Source: an uncultured Eubacteriales bacterium (GTDB taxonomy: Bacteria; Bacillota; Clostridia; Oscillospirales; Acutalibacteraceae). From it: 11,567 nt of DNA. Under the pieces are notes generated by a model. The model had not been told where the DNA came from, made no database searches, and was given only the letters and a program-made list of their open reading frames with translations. Below, piece by piece: positions 1 through 7,547 of this stretch (its first letter is position 1; every line of letters starts with the position of its first letter). The position numbers were made by a program, and so were the translations under genes. Location: NCBI GenBank assembly GCA_934541115.1, contig CAKTDF010000038.1, forward strand, positions 1 through 11,567. Direction: 5' to 3'.

Positions 1-366
1 ATCCATTCGCCCTCGAAGGAGATGGCATGGGTCGGTGAAATGCTGGTCAAGGGTCTTGCAGGCTCCATTGACGACAACGGCGATGAAGCGGTCAAAGCCG
101 CCGAAGGTATGGCCGAGGACATCAACGGCGTCATGGGTGACCTTGCCCACGATATGCAGACGGCTCTGCCCACCGACTTTGACGTGAACGGCTCGATTCG
201 CTCCGCCGTGGACGGCGTGGTCGGCAAGGCGGCGTCCGCTTTCACCCTCGCTCTGAACATCGCCACCTTCAACAATTACAGCAGCGAGGACATCCGTCAG
301 CTCACCAATGAAGTCATGGAAACGGCGAACCAGTTCGCCCAGCGGAAAGGAGTGGTATTCGCATGA
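1..366 (+). CDS. Phage tail tape measure protein, C-terminal end (5' truncated)
   Basis: The reading frame is open from base 1, so this is the last 121 residues of a larger protein. The first visible residues are I-H-S-P-S-K followed by a short W-V-G-E stretch, and then a glycine-rich G-L-A-G-S-I segment. The IHSPSK box is a hallmark of the C-terminus of siphovirus tape measure proteins, which set tail length by threading through the tail tube and are released on DNA ejection. The remainder is Ala/Asp/Asn-rich, with short helical stretches and no membrane segment; the long hydrophobic part of such proteins would lie upstream. An internal ATG at base 22 could be taken for a start, but the conserved box lies before it. 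The stop overlaps the Dit start as ATGA (363-366), so the two are translationally coupled. The family call rests on the box plus the Dit/Tal neighbours. Confidence 0.85.
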   Translation: MHSPSKEMAWVGEMLVKGLAGSIDDNGDEAVKAAEGMAEDINGVMGDLAHDMQTALPTDFDVNGSIRSAVDGVVGKAASAFTLALNIATFNNYSSEDIRQLTNEVMETANQFAQRKGVVFA

Positions 367-1088
367 CCTATTTTACCTACAACGGCCGCAGTTCCGCTGA
401 GTTCGGTCTGCATATCGAGAAGAAGGACGTGTTCTCCGCACCGGAATACGATGCGGAGTTCATTTCCATTCCCGGCAAGAGCGGTGACATCATCAATCCG
501 AACCGCCGCTTTGCCAACATCAAGGTGACCTACACAGTGTTCCTCGCTCGGAAGAATATAGCCGCACTTGCCGCTGTCCTGCGGGACATCAAGGGCTGGC
601 TGTATTCCGAGCCGGACAGATACCACGAACTCTCCGACTCTTACGATGCGGAGTATTTTCGCTACGGTGTCATTTCCGGCAGTTTGGACATTGAGGAGCA
701 GCTGAACAAGGTCGGCAGCTTTACCGTGACCTTTAACTGCAAGCCCTACAAATACAGCTTTGCGGGACAGGAAACGGTGTCGGCAGACGCTTCTGAACTG
801 ACCATTACCAATCCGACTGCTTTTGAGAGTAAGCCGTATATTAAGCTCTATGGCAGCGGTGCAGTGGCATTAATGATACAACCCCAAGGTCGGGGCATGA
901 TGATTTCCGACTTGGACGAGTACATCGAGATCGACAGTGAGCTGATGAACTGCTACAAAGGCATAGTTCTCAAAAACGATACGGTCATGGGAGACGGCTT
1001 TCCGATGCTCAAGCCGGGAACGAACACTATCTCCTGCGTGGGCGCCGTGACAAGGATCGAAGTTATACCAAGGTGGTGCTGCCTATGA
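363..1088 (+). CDS. Distal tail protein (Dit), siphovirus type
   Basis: This 241-residue protein sits between the tape measure and Tal, where Dit is found in Firmicute siphophages. Dit forms the hexameric hub at the tail tip that joins the tail tube to the baseplate or adsorption protein. The N-terminal half has the family's look: an F-x-Y-N-G start, a G-L-H/I-x-x-K segment, and a S-I-P-G-K-S-G-D turn at residues 35-42 (related to the I-P-G-R-x-G-D turn of the Dit N-terminal domain). The last residues contain the common I-x-P-R-W ending. The start is ATG 363, with AAAGGAG at 346-352, ten bases upstream. The gene overlaps the tape measure stop and the Tal start by ATGA junctions. Its length is near the 220-290 usual for the family. 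No extra carbohydrate-binding insertion is apparent. Confidence 0.85.
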   Translation: MTYFTYNGRSSAEFGLHIEKKDVFSAPEYDAEFISIPGKSGDIINPNRRFANIKVTYTVFLARKNIAALAAVLRDIKGWLYSEPDRYHELSDSYDAEYFRYGVISGSLDIEEQLNKVGSFTVTFNCKPYKYSFAGQETVSADASELTITNPTAFESKPYIKLYGSGAVALMIQPQGRGMMISDLDEYIEIDSELMNCYKGIVLKNDTVMGDGFPMLKPGTNTISCVGAVTRIEVIPRWCCL

Positions 1089-3454
1089 TCCCTGTACTTT
1101 ACCCTGCAAATGCGACGGACTTTTCCTCATTCGGCCTTGGTGTGCTGACGGACACCATTTCCTGCGAGGTCACCGAGGAGCGAAACGGTGTATTTGAGTG
1201 CCTGCTCAAATATCCGGTTAGCGGTCAGCACTACGGGCTTATCACCAAAGAGTGCATTATCAAGGCAAAGCCCAATGACACCGCCGCCGACCAGGCGTTC
1301 CGCATTTACCGCATCACAAAGCCTCTGAACGGCATCGTCACCATCTACGGTCAGCACATTTCTTACGACCTTGCCAATGTGCCGGTACTTCCGTTTTCGA
1401 CCAAGAGCCGCTCTCCGCAGCTCATTCTCTTGCAGCTCCTTGCCGGAGATACACGCTTCACGGGCTGGACGGACTATTCGGATGCAAAGGCGTTCTCGGT
1501 TACGCAGCCGAAAAGTGTCCGAGCCTGTCTCGGCGGCACGGAAGGCTCCATGCTATCAAAATGGTACGGCGAGTTTGAGTGGGACAACTTCACGGTAAAG
1601 TTCCATTCGCACCGTGGGCAGAAGACCGGCGTAATCATTGAATACGGCAAGAACCTCACCGCCCTGGAGCAGGACGAGGACAACAGCGGCGTGTATACCG
1701 CACTGCTCCCGTATGCCGTGTACACCCCGGAAGGCTCGGACACCGAAACGGTGGTCACGCTGCCGGAGGTCACGCTCCCCATTGTGACCTCGGAGATCGT
1801 CCGGGCGAAAACGCTCATCATGGATTTCTCCGACCAGTTTGACGGAGTTGTGACCGAGGAAGCCCTCAGAGCCAAAGCCAACAGCTACATCAAAGCAAAT
1901 CCGCTGGGTGCGACCATTCCCACGGTGAAGGTGTCCTTCGAGCCGCTCTGGAAACAGCCGGAGTATTCGGCACTGTTGGAGCGGGTCAACCTCTGCGATA
2001 CCGTCACCATTCGGCACTCGCTGCTTGGTGTGAGCGTGTCGGCTATGGTCATTGAGACCGTGTACGACACCCTCGCCGAGCGGTATGTGAGCATTTCCCT
2101 CGGTCAGAGCAAGTCCAGCATGATCACCACTATCTCCGAGGTACAGTCAACGGTCGATAAGGTGGAATCCACGGTAGGACGTTTTCCAAAGCTGCTCCAA
2201 ACAGCCATAGGCAAGGCCACCGGGCTTATCACCGGCCAGAGCGGCGGCTATGTGGTCATTCACACCGGCGAAGAGAATGGACAGCCCTATGAGCTGCTCA
2301 TTCTGGATGCTCCCTCCATTGACGAAGCTGTGAATGTCTGGCGGTGGAATGTGGGCGGTCTGGGCTTTTCCCGTAACGGCTACAACGGTTCCTACGAAAC
2401 CGCCATCACGGCAGACGGTCAGATCGTTGCGGACTTCATCACCTCCGGCTCCTTGGTGGCGAACATCATCAAGGCAGGCATTATCCAGTCTCAGGACGGC
2501 TCGTCCTGGTGGGACTTGGAGAGCGGCGAAGTCGTGCTTCGAGCATATGTTTCAACCGATGAATTTGCGGAGAAAAGTGCGTATTTTCAGCAGAACGTGG
2601 ATGGACTGAACAGCTATGTGGCGACCCTCACCGAAACAATGGAGTCAGTATCCACCGAACAAGGAACACTCGAAAAACGGCTTCAAAGCTCCGAGAGCCG
2701 CCTGTCTCAGCTTCAGCACACTGTGAACGGCTTGTCCGTCACTATGCAGGAGCAGTATATAGGCGGCATCAACTATGTGCAGAATTCATCGGGGCTCAAC
2801 GGCATCACAGACGACTGGAGCTATTCCGGCACGGTGAAAACGGAAACCTCAACCGATACGCAGAACAATACTGTTTCCGATTCCTGTTTCGTGCTGGGTG
2901 CTTATTCCTCGCTGTCGCAGTATATCCGAGGGGTAGTCCCCGGCACCTATACCATTTCCGTCCGGGCGAAAAAGACCTCGACCATGTCAGCGTATTTTTA
3001 TGTTACCTACAACGGAAACAAAACGAAGTATCTGTTCAGCAAATCCACGGCATTTGACTGGACGGATTTCACAGTCACGCTGACCGATGTTACCGACCCT
3101 ACACTTCGTATCTACTGCTACTGCCGTGACGCATCCGTTTATCTCGCAGATATTATGATAACCGAGGGTGCAATTCCAAGAAAATGGACGCCCGCGCCAA
3201 ACGAGATATACACACAGGAGGTCAAGATTGACAAGCGCGGTATCGAGGTGTCAAACAAAGCATCATCCCAGAGGACGGTCATCACGAACACGGAGTTTGC
3301 CGGTTACTACAACGATGAGGTCATTTTCACCCTTAACAAAGACGAAACGCAGACGAAGAAAACAACGGTGGACGGCGAGCTGACCGTGGGCAAAACAAAG
3401 TTTGTCCCGATGCCGACGGCATCCGACGGGCTGAATATCGTTATTCTGGATTAA
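1085..3454 (+). CDS. Tail endopeptidase / tail-associated adsorption protein (Tal, Prophage_tail-type)
   Basis: 789 residues from ATG 1085, which overlaps the Dit stop (ATGA) and has AAGGTGG at 1070-1076, eight bases upstream. An in-frame GTG at 1073 is less likely. Residues 1 to about 345 match the pattern of the phage minor structural protein N-terminal region (Prophage_tail endopeptidase family), ending in a S-L-G-Q-S-K segment. This part caps the Dit hub. Around 415-480 is the common linker with N-V-W-R-W-N (W419, W421), G-G-L-G-F-S and T-S-G-S-L-V-A. Residues about 493-558 are charged and heptad-like, a probable trimeric coiled coil. Residues about 560-705 look like a jelly-roll carbohydrate-binding module, starting near N-Y-V-Q-N-S and ending at R-K-W-T-P. 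The likely role is host surface binding and possibly peptidoglycan opening; no peptidase active site could be assigned. No signal peptide or membrane segment is seen. Confidence 0.82.
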   Translation: MIPVLYPANATDFSSFGLGVLTDTISCEVTEERNGVFECLLKYPVSGQHYGLITKECIIKAKPNDTAADQAFRIYRITKPLNGIVTIYGQHISYDLANVPVLPFSTKSRSPQLILLQLLAGDTRFTGWTDYSDAKAFSVTQPKSVRACLGGTEGSMLSKWYGEFEWDNFTVKFHSHRGQKTGVIIEYGKNLTALEQDEDNSGVYTALLPYAVYTPEGSDTETVVTLPEVTLPIVTSEIVRAKTLIMDFSDQFDGVVTEEALRAKANSYIKANPLGATIPTVKVSFEPLWKQPEYSALLERVNLCDTVTIRHSLLGVSVSAMVIETVYDTLAERYVSISLGQSKSSMITTISEVQSTVDKVESTVGRFPKLLQTAIGKATGLITGQSGGYVVIHTGEENGQPYELLILDAPSIDEAVNVWRWNVGGLGFSRNGYNGSYETAITADGQIVADFITSGSLVANIIKAGIIQSQDGSSWWDLESGEVVLRAYVSTDEFAEKSAYFQQNVDGLNSYVATLTETMESVSTEQGTLEKRLQSSESRLSQLQHTVNGLSVTMQEQYIGGINYVQNSSGLNGITDDWSYSGTVKTETSTDTQNNTVSDSCFVLGAYSSLSQYIRGVVPGTYTISVRAKKTSTMSAYFYVTYNGNKTKYLFSKSTAFDWTDFTVTLTDVTDPTLRIYCYCRDASVYLADIMITEGAIPRKWTPAPNEIYTQEVKIDKRGIEVSNKASSQRTVITNTEFAGYYNDEVIFTLNKDETQTKKTTVDGELTVGKTKFVPMPTASDGLNIVILD

Positions 3455-3466
3455 GGAGGCAAGGCT

Positions 3467-5590
3467 GTGGCATTAAGCGGCTCTTTTCATAAATATCCCA
3501 CAAGCAAATTCGGACTGTACTGCGACTGGACGGGAAGTCAAAGCGTCACGGGGAACTACACCGATGTAACGCTCAATGTTTATCTGCAGTTTTATACACT
3601 GCAGGTCGGTTCTCGTGCCGACTCAACCATTTCAATCAACGGCGAGAGTGAAACCTATACCGCACCGGCTATCAACGATACAAGCTCGACAAGCTGGCAC
3701 ATGGTACATCTCAAAAGCAAAACAGTCCGGGTTTATCATGACAGCAACGGCACAAAAACAGGTGTGGCTTTGTCGGCGTCATGGCGGTTTTCCGGCACCT
3801 ATTCCGGCGTATCCATCGGAACGATAACCGCCTCCGCAACCGTTGATCTTAACACAATCGACCGCAATGCTCCGACCGTGAGCTTCAGCACATCGAATAT
3901 CACGGCAAACGGTTTCAAAATTTCGGCATCGTCCTCGGCTGCGGCAGACCTTTGGCAGTACAGCTTAAACGGCGGTGCGAGCTGGACGACCTTTTCCTCA
4001 AATGCGTCAACAAGCGCAAGCGCTGCGCTGTCCTCGCTTTCACCGAACACAAGCTACACGGTGAAGGTCAGGGCAAGGCGGCAGTACAACCATGTCTACG
4101 GTACATCAGGCAGTGCCACCGTAAAAACGCTTGGAGGTGCCGTATTAAACAGCGTCAGCACGGTGACGGCGGACAATGCCACGGTTACGGTTTCTCTGAA
4201 TGCGACCGTGTATGAAGCATCATATTCCAACTCGCTGGCAATCAAAAACGGCGGCACGACCATATTGACCGTTACGGGACTTTCCTGGTCGAAGGGTACG
4301 GCAAACAGAACGGTAACACTGACATCGGCGCAGAGAACGGCATTGCTGAACGCAATGGCATCTGTCAAATCGTTCACCGGCACCTTTGCACTTTCTTCTT
4401 TCAGCGGTTCTGCCCAGATAGGAAGTACATCGAGCAAAACCGCCACCGTACAGACAACGGCTGCAAACTCCGCACCGACACTCGGCGGTTTTACTTACGA
4501 GGACAGCAACACGGCTACTAAAAACATCACGGAAGATAACCGGTTGTTCATTCAAAATCATTCTGTGCTGAAAGTAACACCCGGAACGGCGACTGCGAAA
4601 AACGGTGCGACTATCACGAACTACACGGCATCCTGCAACGGTTTATCAGTCTCCAATTCGACCGGGGCTGCCTTGTCCGTTGGTAAGATCACCAAGTCCG
4701 GCAATGTGATGGTCACACTTACAGTCACGGACTCCCGCGGCTATACCTCCGGTGTTTCCAAGGCCGTCACTGTCATTCCGTACTCCAAACCGAAGGTGTC
4801 CTCGATAACTCTTCGGCGAACCAATGATATCGAGGCGGAAATGCAGCTCATATTCAGCGGCTCAATTTCCGCCGTATCGGTGAACGGGGTACAGAAAAAC
4901 AGCGTGGTCTATGTGCGTTATCGATACAAGAAAACCAGTGAGAGCAGCTACGGCAGTTACACAAGTATTGTTTCCTCAACGTCCCAAAGCGGCACCTCGT
5001 TCAGCTATTCAAACCTTGAACTCTGCAATCTGGACGCAAACAGCTCATACGACTTTCATTTACAGATTCAAGACAAGCTCTATTCCGCAAGCAGCTTGGA
5101 TCTGTATTTCACCGTTCCGCAGGGCACACCGCTCATTGCCCTACGGAAAAAGAAGGTCGGCATCAACACTCCGAACCCGCAGGCAACACTCGATGTTGCG
5201 GGAAGTGTGCGTATCAATAATTCTGCGCTTGCCGATTTTGTCGTTCAGCACGGAACAAACGGTATATGGACTTTTCGAAAGTGGAAAAGCGGCATTGCGG
5301 AGTGCTGGTGCAGAAAAACCGTATCGGCAACACTCAATAACAACTGGGGACCTCTTTACACATCCGGCTCACTGACCGCATTGAATATTGCTTTTCCTTT
5401 TACCTTTTCTGCCGTTCCGACAATTACGGCAAACCTGTCCTGCAACGGTGTCGGTGCGTTTCTTATGGTTCCGGGCAGTTCTCCGGGGCCTTCGACAAAA
5501 TCAACGGGCGTATATGAAATAGGAAGAGCCACCTCTCTGAGCAGTGCTAACAATTTTGAGGTCAACTTCTATGTTATAGGGAAAGTGTGA
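3467..5590 (+). CDS. DUF859-type phage minor structural protein with FN3-like domain (probable receptor-binding/tail fibre)
   Basis: 707 residues from a GTG start, with AAGGAGG at 3453-3459, seven bases upstream and only 12 bases after the Tal stop. The N-terminal 130 residues (S-G-S-F..., a W-T-G-S-Q-S-V segment near 21-27) resemble the siphovirus DUF859 family. Residues about 133-222 read as a fibronectin type III-like repeat: I-D-R-N-A-P start, L-S-P-N-T-S-Y-T-V-K-V-R-A strand. The middle is very rich in Ser, Thr, Asn and Ala, with beta-strand periodicity. Near 564 is a V-G-I-N-T-P-N-P-Q motif followed by L-D-V-A-G-S, common where a shaft joins a C-terminal head. Residues 601-615 hold W-x-F-R-K-W-K-S-G-I-A-E-C-W-C, typical of tail-tip heads. 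It is most likely an exposed tail-tip adhesin or fibre. A terminator starts inside the stop codon. Confidence 0.75.
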   Translation: MALSGSFHKYPTSKFGLYCDWTGSQSVTGNYTDVTLNVYLQFYTLQVGSRADSTISINGESETYTAPAINDTSSTSWHMVHLKSKTVRVYHDSNGTKTGVALSASWRFSGTYSGVSIGTITASATVDLNTIDRNAPTVSFSTSNITANGFKISASSSAAADLWQYSLNGGASWTTFSSNASTSASAALSSLSPNTSYTVKVRARRQYNHVYGTSGSATVKTLGGAVLNSVSTVTADNATVTVSLNATVYEASYSNSLAIKNGGTTILTVTGLSWSKGTANRTVTLTSAQRTALLNAMASVKSFTGTFALSSFSGSAQIGSTSSKTATVQTTAANSAPTLGGFTYEDSNTATKNITEDNRLFIQNHSVLKVTPGTATAKNGATITNYTASCNGLSVSNSTGAALSVGKITKSGNVMVTLTVTDSRGYTSGVSKAVTVIPYSKPKVSSITLRRTNDIEAEMQLIFSGSISAVSVNGVQKNSVVYVRYRYKKTSESSYGSYTSIVSSTSQSGTSFSYSNLELCNLDANSSYDFHLQIQDKLYSASSLDLYFTVPQGTPLIALRKKKVGINTPNPQATLDVAGSVRINNSALADFVVQHGTNGIWTFRKWKSGIAECWCRKTVSATLNNNWGPLYTSGSLTALNIAFPFTFSAVPTITANLSCNGVGAFLMVPGSSPGPSTKSTGVYEIGRATSLSSANNFEVNFYVIGKV

Positions 5591-5614
5591 TGCTTTATCG
5601 GCATCACTTTTTTT
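5587..5614 (+). terminator. Rho-independent terminator overlapping the minor structural protein stop codon
   Basis: A seven-base perfect stem, GTGATGC (5587-5593) and GCATCAC (5601-5607), encloses a seven-base loop and is followed by seven T residues (5608-5614). The TGA stop of the upstream gene (5588-5590) is part of the left arm. It would end tail-operon transcripts. Only 36 bases separate it from the holin start and no clear promoter is visible there, so holin expression probably depends on read-through or antitermination. Confidence 0.8.
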
Positions 5615-5650
5615 ATACACAAATTCAACTTTTAAAGGAGGACAAACAAC

Positions 5651-6064
5651 ATGAAAGAATTTTGGACGACCATTCAGGTGGTTATTGCCGGTATCGGCGG
5701 CTGGCTCGGATGGTTTCTGGGAGGATGTGACGGCTTGCTTTACGCGCTTTTGGCTTTTGTAGTCATCGACTACATCACCGGCATCATGTGTGCCGTTGTG
5801 GATAAGAAGCTGTCAAGCACCGTGGGCTTTAAGGGTATCTTCAAGAAAGTGCTCATCTTTGCTCTTGTAGGCGTGGGACATATTCTTGATACACGCATTA
5901 TCGGTGCAGGTTCGGTGTTGCGAACCGCTGTCATTTTCTTCTATCTCTCAAATGAGGGTGTGTCCCTGCTTGAGAATGCAGCATATCTGGGACTTCCCAT
6001 TCCGCAGAAGCTGAAATCCGTACTTGAACAGCTTCATGACCGAAGTGAAAAGGAGGATGAATAA
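5651..6064 (+). CDS. Phage holin, Holin_4_1 (TcdE/Cph1-like) family
   Basis: A 137-residue membrane protein preceded by AAAGGAGG (5634-5641) nine bases before ATG. Hydrophobic segments lie at about residues 8-25, 29-50, 66-80 and 88-100. The family signature follows the second segment: V-I-D-Y-I-T-G-I-M (37-45), then K-K-L-S-S-T-V-G-F-K-G-I-F-K-K (52-66). The C-terminus is short, charged and cytoplasmic in style (H-D-R-S-E-K-E-D-E). Holins of this family form inner-membrane lesions that let the endolysin reach the wall. That fits the next gene, which starts one base after this stop and has no signal peptide of its own. In clostridia the same family also includes toxin-release proteins, but the endolysin next door points to phage lysis. 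Confidence 0.92.
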   Translation: MKEFWTTIQVVIAGIGGWLGWFLGGCDGLLYALLAFVVIDYITGIMCAVVDKKLSSTVGFKGIFKKVLIFALVGVGHILDTRIIGAGSVLRTAVIFFYLSNEGVSLLENAAYLGLPIPQKLKSVLEQLHDRSEKEDE

Positions 6065-6065
6065 T

Positions 6066-7013
6066 ATGGCTTATACGAACAGCCCTATGGTATCATACAC
6101 AAAACTCAGCCCGAACCATTCGGGGCAGCGCACCCACAGCATTGACCGCATCACGCCCCACTGTGTGGTAGGTCAGTGCTCGGTGGAAACTCTCGGCAAT
6201 ATCTTTTTGCCCGTATCCCGTCAGGCAAGTTCAAACTACGGCATCGGACCGGACGGCCGTGTCGGTATGTATGTAGAGGAGAAGAACCGCTCCTGGTGTT
6301 CCTCTTCCAACGCAAACGATCAGAGAGCCGTAACCATCGAATGCGCTTCCGATACCACGGAGCCGTATGCGTTTCGTGATGTTGTGTATCAGACGCTCAT
6401 CAAACTCTGCGTTGACATCTGTAAACGCAACGGCAAAACGAAGCTGCTCTGGCTTGGCGATAAGGCAAAGACTCTCAACTATAATCCGAAGCCGGACGAG
6501 ATGATACTTACCGTTCACAGGTGGTTTGCCAATAAATCCTGTCCGGGCAACTGGATGTATGCCCGTATGGGCGACCTTGCAAAAAAGGTAACGGCGGCTC
6601 TCGGCGGAGACACGAAGCCCGTAAAGCCCGTCAAGCCCTCTGCGGCAATCAAAGTCGGTGACCTTGTGACCATCACGGGCAGCACCTACTATAACGGCAA
6701 AGCCATTCCCGGCTGGGTAAAGAAGCTCCGCTGGTATGTGGTCGAGGTCAGCGGCGACCGCACGGTCATCAACAAGGACGAATCCGGCAAGTACGCCATC
6801 ATGTCGCCGGTCAAGACCTCTGCGCTTGCTGTGGCAGGCACGAAACCCGCCGAGGACTACCGCATCCATACCGTGGTGCATGGCGACACTCTCTGGGCGA
6901 TTGCCAAGAAGTATCTCGGCAACGGCAGTCGCTATAAGGAGATCGTCAGTCTGAACGGGCTGAAAAGCAATGTCATCTACAGCGGTATGAAACTCAAAAT
7001 TCCGAACAAATAA
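6066..7013 (+). CDS. Endolysin: N-acetylmuramoyl-L-alanine amidase with SH3-like and LysM domains
   Basis: 315 residues. ATG 6066 is chosen because AAGGAGG (6050-6056) lies nine bases upstream; an ATG at 6057 directly abuts the Shine-Dalgarno. Residues about 20-178 form an Amidase_2-type zinc amidase. The likely metal ligands are H32 (T-P-H-C-V-V-G), H151 (T-V-H-R-W-F) and C159 (S-C-P-G); E92 in T-I-E-C is probably also in the active site. A Lys/Pro-rich linker (183-191) leads to an SH3-like region, about 195-257, with V-G-D-L-V near its start. A LysM repeat at about 265-313 (H-G-D-T-L-W-A-I-A...N-G-L...I-Y-S-G-M-K-L-K-I-P) binds peptidoglycan. It cleaves the amide bond between MurNAc and the stem peptide, releasing phage. 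There is no signal peptide, so it needs the holin one base upstream. Confidence 0.93.
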   Translation: MAYTNSPMVSYTKLSPNHSGQRTHSIDRITPHCVVGQCSVETLGNIFLPVSRQASSNYGIGPDGRVGMYVEEKNRSWCSSSNANDQRAVTIECASDTTEPYAFRDVVYQTLIKLCVDICKRNGKTKLLWLGDKAKTLNYNPKPDEMILTVHRWFANKSCPGNWMYARMGDLAKKVTAALGGDTKPVKPVKPSAAIKVGDLVTITGSTYYNGKAIPGWVKKLRWYVVEVSGDRTVINKDESGKYAIMSPVKTSALAVAGTKPAEDYRIHTVVHGDTLWAIAKKYLGNGSRYKEIVSLNGLKSNVIYSGMKLKIPNK

Positions 7014-7023
7014 CTCTTTTATG

Positions 7024-7063
7024 CGCCCTCTGCGGATTTTTCCGTGGAGGGCGTTATTTTTTT
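7024..7063 (+). terminator. Strong rho-independent terminator after the lysis operon
   Basis: CGCCCTC (7024-7030) pairs with GAGGGCG (7047-7053). The stem is extended inward by two wobble pairs and CGG/CCG, giving about 12 pairs around a short T-rich loop. TTATTTTTTT (7054-7063) follows. It lies 11 bases after the endolysin stop and closes the late operon, so the following cassette genes need a separate promoter or read-through. Confidence 0.88.
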
Positions 7064-7105
7064 GCCTGTTTTACCCTGACAAACACAGCTTTTTTCTGCG
7101 TAAAA

Positions 7106-7123
7106 CGAGAAGTGTTGTTCTCG
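7106..7123. promoter_or_regulatory. Perfect inverted repeat in the leader of cassette A (possible operator)
   Basis: CGAGAA (7106-7111) and TTCTCG (7118-7123) are perfect inverse complements around GTGTTG. The repeat ends four bases before the GGAG (7128-7131) used by the HTH-zinc gene at 7140. It could be a dimer operator or an RNA hairpin near the ribosome site. No T-run follows, so it is not a terminator. I found no convincing -35/-10 pair next to it; CTGACA (7076-7081) and TAAAAC (7101-7106) are 19 bases apart and weak. A short perfect repeat can occur by chance. Confidence 0.35.
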
Positions 7124-7139
7124 GAATGGAGTTGTGTCT

Positions 7140-7547
7140 ATGACAAAATCGCAAAAAGAAACGCTGCGAAAAATGCGCACGGCAAGAAAAAGCTATGCGG
7201 ATATCAGCCGTATTCTCGGAATAAAGGAATCGACTGTACGCACATATTGCAGCAGAAACGGATTTACTGATAAAGAACTGCCGGCTGCGCCCTCGCAAGA
7301 GCCGACCGCCGAAGTTTGCCGTAATTGCGGTACGCCGCTTAATCAGATTCCGAAACAGAAGCCGAAACAATTTTGCTCAAATGCCTGCCGGTATGACTGG
7401 TGGTCAAAGAACCGTGAACTGTATAGTCATACCGCATACTATACAGCACACTGCAATAATTGCGAAAAGGAGTTTATTGCTTATGGAAACAAAAAGAGAA
7501 AATACTGCTGTCATCAATGCTACATCAAAGACCGCTTCGGCACATAA
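7140..7547 (+). CDS. Small HTH protein with two zinc-binding Cys clusters (cassette A)
   Basis: 135 residues. ATG 7140 is preferred over GTG 7134 because GGAG (7128-7131) is eight bases from the ATG and only two from the GTG. Residues about 5-42 form a helix-turn-helix of the sigma-70 region 4/resolvase kind (S-Y-A-D-I-S-R-I-L-G-I-K-E-S-T-V-R-T-Y). Two Cys4 clusters follow: C60, C63, C79 and C83 (C-R-N-C then F-C-S-N-A-C-R), and C105, C108, C123 and C127 (C-N-N-C then C-C-H-Q-C). The second pair of each cluster is C-x3-C, like small treble-clef fingers. The protein is basic. It is the paralog of the N-terminal 128 residues of the gene at 7780. It probably binds DNA and may help the recombinases, but its function is unknown. 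Similar proteins may be labelled sigma-70-like in databases, though no sigma core-binding part is present. The SHOCT-like gene starts inside its 3' end. Confidence 0.75.
   Translation: MTKSQKETLRKMRTARKSYADISRILGIKESTVRTYCSRNGFTDKELPAAPSQEPTAEVCRNCGTPLNQIPKQKPKQFCSNACRYDWWSKNRELYSHTAYYTAHCNNCEKEFIAYGNKKRKYCCHQCYIKDRFGT
7465..7472 (+). promoter_or_regulatory. Internal ribosome binding site for the nested SHOCT-like gene A
   Basis: AAAAGGAG lies inside the coding sequence of the HTH-zinc gene, ten bases before ATG 7483 in the +1 frame. It decides the start of the SHOCT-like gene; a longer open frame from 7381 has no such site. The same arrangement recurs in cassette B at 8157-8163. Confidence 0.7.

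Noticed and set aside
297..626. Open frame on the - strand across the tape measure/Dit junction
   Set aside because: It is a shadow of two well-supported + strand genes, with no ribosome site and no recognisable motif.
1474..2094. Several long - strand frames inside Tal
   Set aside because: They lie in a high-GC gene where stop codons are rare on the opposite strand. None has a start signal or family pattern.
4911..5375. 154-codon + strand frame inside the DUF859-type gene
   Set aside because: Out-of-frame shadow with no Shine-Dalgarno, basic and Ser/Arg-rich as expected from a shifted Thr/Ser-rich gene.
3467..5590. Diversity-generating retroelement target in the tail adhesin
   Set aside because: I saw no reverse transcriptase gene and no template repeat copy of the 3' end of this gene in the window.
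6231..6881. 216-codon - strand frame over the endolysin
   Set aside because: The endolysin has clear amidase and LysM motifs on the + strand. The reverse frame shows no motif and no start signal.
7381..7482. Longer N-terminus for SHOCT-like gene A
   Set aside because: ATG 7381 has no ribosome site, and the shared block begins well after 7483, where AAAAGGAG is properly spaced.
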